Part shown: positions 49,507 to 55,880 of the stretch, piece by piece
Layout: each line of letters opens with the position of its first letter
Position numbering within the stretch: the stretch's first letter is position 1
From: Protostelium mycophagum
Lineage: Eukaryota > Evosea > Variosea > Protosteliida > Protosteliaceae
Length of the DNA stretch: 55,880 nucleotides
Assembly (NCBI GenBank): GCA_002081555.1
Contig: KV921116.1
Span: 1-55,880, forward strand
Reading direction: 5' to 3'
Program-made: the position numbers and the translations under genes
Notes under the pieces: generated by a model
Told to the model about the DNA's origin: nothing
Databases searched by the model: none
Seen by the model: only the letters and a program-made list of their open reading frames with translations

Positions 49507-51429
49507 ATGACGAAGAACTTCTTGGCAAAGAAATCATGGCACACGGGGTCTATCAAGCATATAGAAAAGGTTTGGAAGGCTGAGAAGGTCGCCGGGGAGG
49601 AACAAGCCAAGATAGATGCTCTCAAAAAAGAACTCGCGGAAGAACAACGTCTTTATGAGCTCAAACGGCTCGCGGATGAAGCGAATGGAAAAAAGATTGA
49701 TCGAATAGAGTGGATGTATACAATTAAAAAGGGTCCGACAGCAGAGGAATATCTCACTGGAAAAGCTCAAGTAACTGTCGAGAGCGAGAAGCAGGTAAAA
49801 TTACCAAATGATTGGTATTGAAATTATCGACCAAGTTCTTTGGGAAAAAGACTTACATTTACAGGAATTAGAGCACGGACAGGTTGGCTCTCTTTTCAAC
49901 AAGGGAGCCGTCAATCTTACCCTCGATGCGGCAGCCAAAGTGAAAGAGGATCCGATGCTCGCCATTGAGATGCAAAGACAAGCCGCTCTTAAGCAATTCT
50001 TGAACAACCCTGTACAGATGAAAAAAGTGAAGGTGAGCCCAAATCAGTTTTCTTTAGAATGCCAATTCGAAAACTACAATTTTTTGTTGTGTTGGTCATG
50101 ACATACAGCAGGAAAACAACGAGGTCAAATCTCTATTGAAAAAGATGAAGAAGATGAAAAAGCAAGATAAACGAGAGAAGAAGGAGAAGAGAAGGCAAGA
50201 AAAGGAAGCCAGAAGAGCTGCTGAGGGTAGTTCGTCTGATTCACCACGTAAAACCTCTCCGTCTCCCGAGAGACATGGCAGAGGTATTTTATTATCAACA
50301 ATGGTTCTTTTTATTCCACAGTCAAGTTAAGACTCTTTGTGGCTCCTTTTTGATATTATTTATATTTTTATAGTTTATATTTTTATGTTGAAAATACACA
50401 ATTTGAACTTACTTGTTGAAGACAGAAGGTCAAGATCTCCCTCACCACCCAGACGCTCCAGAGGTAAATTATTGCAAATAACTACTATAATAGTGACTGT
50501 CTGTAGACGAAAGATCGAGATCTCGCTCTCCCGCCAAACGCCCCAGATCCCCATCAAGAGGTGAATTTTCCGCCAAAATGATTATAAATATCTGATTTGA
50601 TTGTTGTAGATGACAGAAAGGAGCGATCACCAAAGAGGGAAAGAGTGGACTCTCCTCAAAGAAACGAGCATAAAAGGTAAGTTTATAAATTGAAATGTAT
50701 TAAACACATCTTGTATTAACATAATTCTCTGAAGGAAATTCAAATTTGCTGAATTATAAAATTTTCTTATTTTTTCTGACATGTTTACAGATCAAGATCT
50801 AGATCTCCACATCGGTCTCGTAGATCTCCCTCCCCTCACAGCTCCCGTCATGATTCCAATCGAGACCGTCACGGTAGTAACAGAGACAGAAATGATAGAG
50901 GTAGATATGACAGAGACCGTGACAGATATGATAGGGATAGATCCCCAAGACGTGACTCAAGGTATTTCTCATGCATATATTTATCTTGCACATTTTGAAA
51001 GAAAGATAAGTTATTTTCTTCTTGTATTTACAATGTTGTAGATCAGATAATCGACCTCGAGGAGGGTACAACAGAAAACCTCAAATATCAGAAGAGGAGC
51101 GAAAGAGGAGAATTGCTGAGATGCAATCTGACGCACAAGAGCGTGAGGAGATGAAATATAAGAGAATAGCAAGAGCAGATGCACAAGATCTCAAAGAGAA
51201 AGAGACTGAAAAGGGCCCGAGAGATCCGAGAGAAGAGCAGGCTAAATTCATCAGGTTTGTAATCTACAATTGATTTATATGATTTCACTGACACAAATAC
51301 AGCGACATGAATAAGAAGATCTACACGCAGAGTGACGAGAGCTTGAGCGACCGCATCAGAAAGAATATTCACTACGTGCAGAGGTCCAACGGAACAGCGT
51401 TGGCACACGAGGAGACAGGAGTCGATTAA
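49507..51429 (+). CDS. CWC25: Pre-mRNA splicing factor CWC25
   Basis: CWC25 joins the activated spliceosome for the first catalytic step. The N-terminal Cir/CWC25 domain is well conserved: FLAKKSWHTGSIKHIEKVWK, KKELAEEQRLYELKRLADEA, KKIDRIEWMYTIKKGPTAEE, YLTGKAQV. Exons then give GSLFNKGAVNLTLDAAAKVK and EDPMLAIEMQRQAAL. A Lys-rich coiled coil (KKMKKMKKQDKREKKEKRR) follows, then a long RS domain split over several tiny exons (RSRSPSPPRRSR, RSRSRSPAKRPRSPSR, YDRDRDRYDRDRSPRR), and the conserved C-terminus SEEERKRRIAEMQSDAQERE, EQAKFIRDMNKKIYT and SDRIRKNIHYVQR. Two exons begin at GTTGTAG|AT acceptors (near 50609 and 51041). The stop is 44 bases from the stop of the convergent cyclase gene. Confidence 0.93.
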
Positions 51430-51472
51430 GATAAAAATGTAAAAGCTTTTCGCAACTTGACTATTTTCGAAA

Positions 51473-54240
51473 CTATTTTACCAGGTCCTCTATGTACGTC
51501 CAATCTTCTGGTCTCTCTTTAGCCAGATTTTCAATTCTCCTCTTCAACCTCTTCGATGCCATGTCATCTCCATTGCTGGCTAATGCTGCTGTGATGGCCT
51601 TCATTGCACCTTCTTTTTCATGAATCTCAAATAGCCCAATGGCATTTGTGTAGCTCTTAAATAATTCTGCTCCTGAAGCAGTCCATCTCTGGATTTCATA
51701 TATCACTGTCTCATAACTCTTCCCGGGTACTCTTACGGTTGATAATCTCCTTGAAATAAACTATACCTTTTCAGAATGGTTAATGATATACTGGGTTCAC
51801 CTCTTGCTCTGAAGCGATATGTTTGTGCACTGTCTCTGAGATGGCTACCTGAGACCCAAAAATCTTATTGACATTCTCCAGTCGTGATGCTAAATTTACA
51901 TTATCTCCCAGTACAGTCCATGACAGTCTGTGTTCCGAACCAATATTTCCCGCCAAAACCTGGGTTTTGTTGAATTCTGTGGAGACACCGACTCTTCACC
52001 TCTCCCGTATGAATTCCTATTCGTATCCGTAGTTCTTTATGATATTTCTTTCTTAATCTGATATTTAATGTGTTTAATTCAGAAAGACACTCTAAAGCCG
52101 CTTTACAAGCTTGTAGAGGATGGTTTGGAACTATTTCTGGAGCATTGAAAACAGACATAATACCTATATATATCAGTCTTTCAAAAGTGATGCTCTGCCT
52201 CACAATCCCCAATGTATTTATCAATTGTTCCTCCATACTTGGTGATAGTTGCTGTGATGATCAGAACCGCGTATGTTGTACTTATCATCACCCGTCATCA
52301 GCTCTAAATATTCTTCCGTCATCATAACCAAAGTCGTTGGATCCATGCTTTCGGCTAAGGATGTGTATCCTTCGATATCTTGAAACATTATGGTACAATT
52401 TGAAGACCTTAAATGTGGCACCGCTTCACGATTATATTTGAAAATATTTATGATAACCTGCAAATATTAAGGTTCCAATCGCAGCGATATGCGAACCTGA
52501 GAGGGAACAAACTTGTTGAATGATCTTATGGCGGTGTGTAGATTCATGAAAGATAGGTACAAGTCTTTCGATTCATACAAAACCGGTATCCTCTGTTTCT
52601 CCAGAGTCAAATCTAAGCGCGACACCTTCTCCAGCGATTTGGAGAGCTTCCTGAAAGGCAGAGTCATCGCCCACGTGAGTATCTGGGCATAGATAATGGC
52701 GAATATCATCACTCCACTCATGATGGCAGCTTGGATCCTAAGATTTCTTCAGTCTCATTGTATGTTCTAATACTCACATGGTGTATTTTCGCTTTATCGT
52801 GAAGGCAGAAGTGAGGGGGGAGAGTTGAACCATGGTCCATTGGGTCGCTGGAAAAATGTTCGAGTCGATAGGGGTGGAAATCAATGAGTAATAGGTGTTA
52901 TTATAGTATATTGACGTTACAAATGATTTCCTCGTGTCTGGCACCAATGTCGATGTCTACAATAATCATCAGATTATTGAGTATGAGGAGACACGTACCG
53001 ACTGAATCCAATCAGAAGAACATTGTGTTGCATTAACTCGAATCATACCACCGGTGGTAGGATCAACCACAAAAGATGGAGTTAAATCAGATGCGGCGAC
53101 GAGCATCTTGTCCTGATTCATCACAAAACGAAGATTTGCATCTCTTCTCCACGCTTCGATCAAAAAATTCTCGATACTGATTCTTTTCAACTCATATTGG
53201 TTCAAAGAAGTCTCACCTCCCGACAGACATTGCCACGTAGACCCACGTCTCCAATGTACCATTTTCACAGACATTGATTTCGTGGGGTGACAAAAGCAAA
53301 TATCCTCCATTTTCACCGTTAGCAACTGCGTACAGCTCTTCTGGTGTATAGGATTGGCCACATGGATAATTCGAAGCCAAACCTTCCTCGATCTGGTCGG
53401 TTGCATTATAATAACCGAATGATGCGTTGGTATCATTTGAATCTCTGTTGATGTTTTTGATGTACACAGAGCCAGGCTCAAACCAAGAATACAAATCGAG
53501 AGTTGAATTAGGAAGCATTCGATTCTCCCAGAAATCTCCCATGCCCCCCTGCCCAAGTGAGTGACGTTCCTTCGATCTTGTTGACATACGTAAATCTCGC
53601 AGCCATAACTTTTACCCCCGATGGACAAGATTTCCACGATTGAACCATTTGGTCTCTGCTCTGTGTCAGGTGGCGACCCTACTGCTCAGTCCACTTACTT
53701 GATGTATGAGATCCCACATTAACTCCGATACGGGCAGATATTCTGGGGGGTTCCACGTGTGTATACTTGGCATTGGGAGTTGAGCCGCAACAAACGCTCT
53801 ATATACTGAGGTGGGTGAATCAAATGAAACAAGGATTGCTTCTCACCTAGTGTTGTCGTCATTGGTAGCCAACTCAGGAGCTCATTTATTTGACAATTGA
53901 GGAATTGAACCTGCTTCTCATCAGTCGTGTTTGAAATCAACCTTACCTCTGTCTGATCGACGGTTGTTGTAAGCTGAAAAATCAGTTCATTACTTCCAGA
54001 CGAAGCTGCCACGATGGTTGAGATTCCCGTCATCAAGATGGTTATCGTTGTTATCAATGAAAACATGAATCTCAGGGACAAACAAGAACGGAGGAACGCC
54101 TCTTTGAATCTCCTTCCTTTTTTTGTCGTCCCAAAGCTCACACTAGAAGAACTCTACAGTGAATCATTTAGCAGAAGGCCAAATAATTCTTACTAAACTG
54201 GCTGGGAGACTGTCTGAGAAATATCGGTTGGCTTCATCAT
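51473..54240 (-). CDS. Receptor-type class III adenylate cyclase with extracellular sensor
   Basis: Start MMKPTDISQTVSQPV at 54240; its exon splices (TTA|gtaaga...cttctag) to VSFGTTKKGRRFKEAFLRSC. Topology: transmembrane helix 1 (FMFSLITTITILMTGISTIV), an extracellular domain of about 350 residues resembling a double-Cache sensor, transmembrane helix 2 (MIFAIIYAQILTWAMTLPF), a HAMP-like linker and one cyclase domain. Catalytic residues are intact: metal Asp in TIMFQDIEGYTSLA and in DKYIGDCIMSVFNAPE, Asn and Arg in GDNVNLASRLE. The purine-selecting pair is Lys (DKYIGD) and Thr (SWTVLG), the class IIIb pattern of adenylate cyclases. One intron is removed inside the IGD-C segment (GATT|gtgaggc). 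Predicted to make cAMP in response to an external ligand, working as a dimer. Confidence 0.85.
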
Positions 54241-54545
54241 CTCCCTCCAAAGGGACAACTCTAGTGACCATGTCCACAGCTTCAGATATCCACACAAGAT
54301 ACCGGTTACCTCAGGTTTTCACTCCCCATCATTGCAAGATATTTTGGTGACAAAAATGACTCTTCCCTGGGAATTGAGCACCAAACCACCGGGAACAACC
54401 CTATTTAATACGAACATTTATCCGCAAGCTTCATTCATTTGAACCCGACAGTCAGAATACTCACAGCCTTTGCTGATGTGGCAGTTATGAGAAGCATTGA
54501 TAGGAATTACACTTCCAGTTGTCATTATATTAGTAAATTTAATAA
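54241..54545. other. Upstream region of the cyclase gene
   Basis: A minus-strand open segment (MTTGSVIPINASHNCHISKG, with a possible donor near 54470) precedes the cyclase start. I could not splice it in frame to MMKPTDIS, so it is probably promoter or 5' UTR. Nothing else supported. Confidence 0.35.
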
Positions 54546-54921
54546 TTTTTTACATATAAAACTTGGCATTATTTTTTGGAAAGTTGCAAGACCAAGTTAA
54601 ATAAATAAATATTTTTGTGGAATTAATCATTTTATCTTATTTTGTTGAAGTTCTATTCTCTACAAAAGTTTCATTTTTGGAATTTTGGAATTAAATTATA
54701 AAAAAATCAAATATAAACTATTGAAATAAATACAAAATAAGAAAAATCAAGACTGTACAGGTCCTACAATGACCTCAGAACTGCAGCAGTTATCAATAGC
54801 TCTCCAGTATGGTCAATCTGCATATATATTATATTTTCATTTTGCATTTAACTTGGTCCAGTCCAATTTTGCAATTTTCTAAAAAATAATGCCAAATAGT
54901 AGTAGTTTTTTATATGTAAAA
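54546..54921. repeat. Foldback (inverted-repeat) element 1
   Basis: The left arm (54546-54606) and right arm (54845-54921) are imperfect reverse complements sharing TTTTTTACATATAAAA, TTGGCATTATTTTTT and GACCAAGTTAAAT, with small indels between them. The spacer is about 240 bases and AT-rich. No coding capacity. This looks like a decayed MITE-type DNA element. Target-site duplication not identified. Confidence 0.75.
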
Positions 54922-55119
54922 AAGGGTCTAGATAACCTGAGTCAGAATTATTTTGCCAAGTTGTACTCTTCCAAAATTATTCTGTGAGCAAGTTATGTAT
55001 GAGGAAGATCTACAGGAACAAAAACGTATGTATAAATAAGGTGTATAGAGTTTGTTATTTTAAATCTCAAATATTGACCAGTTATGTTGTACATCTTAGC
55101 AATTTTTTGTTAACCTGTT
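54922..55119. other. AT-rich spacer between foldback elements
   Basis: AT-rich with a small imperfect palindrome near 54947-54985 (CAGAATTATTTT ... AAAATTATTCTG). No gene seen. Confidence 0.4.
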
Positions 55120-55515
55120 GTAGAGATTGCAGGAACACTTTTCAGAACATTTTCAGAACATTAACTTATTTTTATTATGAAGTGTCACATAATAGCATAA
55201 ATTAGCTCAAAAGATAGCATTTAAAAAACAACATATAGGTTGTAATTGCAATAATGTGTTGATTTATATTGCTAACAGAAATAAACTCTAAATACTGTTG
55301 CAGAACATTGTCTGCAGAACAGGGGTCTGTTCTGAGACAGTTTTTTAGCTTTATCTCTTTTACAACTATATATCTCAGTTTTATTACTCTTACTACCTAT
55401 ATGTTGTTTTTAAAATGCTATCTTTTGAGCTCAGCTGTACCATCCTGTGACATTTCATAACAGAAATAAAGTAATGTTCTGAAAATGTTCTGAAAAGTGT
55501 TCCTGCAATCTCTAC
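55120..55515. mobile_element. Foldback (MITE-like) element 2
   Basis: Terminal arms of about 120 bases in inverted orientation (55120-55240 and 55393-55515). The outer 43 bases of each arm are identical, starting GTAGAGATTGCAGGAACACT; the inner parts share AGCTCAAAAGATAGCATTT and AACAACATATAGG. The spacer is about 150 bases with no coding capacity. Arm identity near 90% suggests a fairly recent insertion. Flanks show at most a TT duplication. It abuts a gag-like fossil. Confidence 0.85.
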
Positions 55516-55870
55516 TTTCACGGACTTGGCAGAAGGAAGCTCGGCATCCTTGACGACTCTCTTAACCCCCTTTTTGGAGTTGTTGTGAGCACCGATGTTG
55601 AGGATGTGCTTCTCTGCGTTGTTGACTAATCTGAAGCAAGTGTTGAGGTTTGAAACTCCCACCTACTCCCACTCCACATGGTCCACACGTTCAATAATAT
55701 CTTTATTAAGCCCTTGGGAAAAGAAGTATGCCTTGATGTCATCAGACACTCCGGCTACGCAAGCCTTATCCTTGACAAGACAGAAAAATTCTCTCACACT
55801 TAGGTAAGATCTTTGATTGCGGCTTGCGCAGTGATCTTGTGGGTATTGTTGGCGTGGGTGTAGTAAAAAT
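55516..55870 (-). mobile_element. Gag-like fossil of an LTR-type retroelement (fragment)
   Basis: Minus-strand coding-like sequence with segments such as ACVAGVSDDIKAYFFSQGLN and LNTCFRLVNNAEKHILNIG, similar in feel to Gag proteins of Ty3-type LTR retroelements. It is a broken fragment with a few disruptions, truncated at the window edge and bordered on its other side by foldback element 2, which may have inserted into it. No LTR seen. Family assignment is tentative. Confidence 0.35.
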
Positions 55871-55880
55871 CTGTGATCAG

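Larger units (their letters stand above)
26319..51957. repeat. Dispersed word CCGCCAAA / TTTGGCGG
   Basis: Ten copies at about 26319, 27046, 31809, 32392, 37207, 40140, 40736, 50531, 50570 and 51950, usually within TTCCCGCCAAAAT. Fewer than two are expected. All lie in transcribed regions of DPP5, CABIN1, RCC1, CWC25 and the cyclase. The word resembles an E2F site but is not promoter-located. Confidence 0.65.
2469..55128. repeat. Dispersed short motif family ATCTACAACG / CGTTGTAGAT
   Basis: The core TCTACAAC (or GTTGTAGA) occurs about 65 times over both strands by eye; fewer than two are expected by chance. Full ten-base copies include 10166, 11232, 13706, 13817, 13857, 14438, 18610, 19756, 21250, 24777, 27564, 32222, 36467, 40356, 41278 and 41965. 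Many act as the 3' splice site in sense orientation (GTTGTAG|AT); others lie mid-intron in either orientation, in exons, or upstream of starts (UPF3). Function unknown. Confidence 0.85.

Noticed and set aside
40773-51043. GTTGTAGAT resembles the end of Cas12a CRISPR direct repeats
   Set aside because: No regular spacing, no longer repeat around it, no spacers and no cas genes; the genome is eukaryotic. Coincidental similarity.
2469-55128. The dispersed word as nothing more than a splice acceptor
   Set aside because: It also occurs in both orientations within introns (41278 lies four bases after a 5' splice site), in coding exons and in intergenic DNA.

Overview
This is nuclear DNA from a compact, intron-dense eukaryote. 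Nearly every gene is cut into short exons by GT-AG introns, mostly about 30-55 nt, with GTGAG or GTAAG donors. Gene content is opisthokont/amoebozoan in flavour: a fungal-type dipeptidyl-peptidase 5, a secreted lectin-like protein that resembles mushroom proteins I know, a CABIN1/HIR3 histone-chaperone subunit, and a receptor-type adenylate cyclase with an extracellular sensor domain. A free-living amoebozoan (protosteloid type) is my best guess, but this is inference; no rRNA or tRNA was seen that could settle it.

Layout. 0.15-2.0 kb (+): secreted, probably GPI-anchored lectin-like protein. 2.5-4.4 kb (+): UPF3, nonsense-mediated decay. 4.8-8.6 kb (+): proline-rich SH3/coiled-coil scaffold. 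8.8-9.1 kb (+): small tail-anchored protein. 9.4-22.8 kb (-): VPS13 lipid-transfer protein. 23.4-25.0 kb (+): alpha/beta hydrolase. 25.9-29.3 kb (-): dipeptidyl-peptidase 5. 29.4-30.9 kb: repeat-rich stretch with a 100-N assembly gap and a duplicated cassette. 30.9-38.3 kb (-): CABIN1/HIR3-like TPR protein. 38.6-42.6 kb (+): RCC1-repeat type I membrane protein. 42.6-43.3 kb (-): one or two small unknown genes. 43.6-44.3 kb (+): unknown disordered protein, tail-to-tail with a candidate RNase P/MRP zinc-ribbon subunit (-), followed by VPS55/LEPROT (-). 45.8-49.1 kb (+): FG nucleoporin NSP1/NUP62. 49.5-51.4 kb (+): CWC25 splicing factor. 51.5-54.2 kb (-): adenylate cyclase receptor. 54.5-55.9 kb: two foldback elements and a decayed gag-like fragment.

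The genes are mostly housekeeping and unrelated to one another; neighbours appear to share only short intergenic promoters. Membrane-traffic genes (VPS13, VPS55) and RNA genes (UPF3, CWC25, candidate RNase P subunit) recur.

The most unusual signal is a set of short DNA words repeated far beyond chance in both introns and exons: ATCTACAACG/CGTTGTAGAT (about 65 copies of its 8-base core by eye, under 2 expected), the palindrome TGACGTCA (14 copies, under 1 expected), and CCGCCAAA/TTTGGCGG (10 copies, under 2 expected). The first often forms the 3' splice site (GTTGTAG|AT), but it also sits mid-intron in either orientation and in coding exons in all three reading frames, so splicing alone does not explain it.
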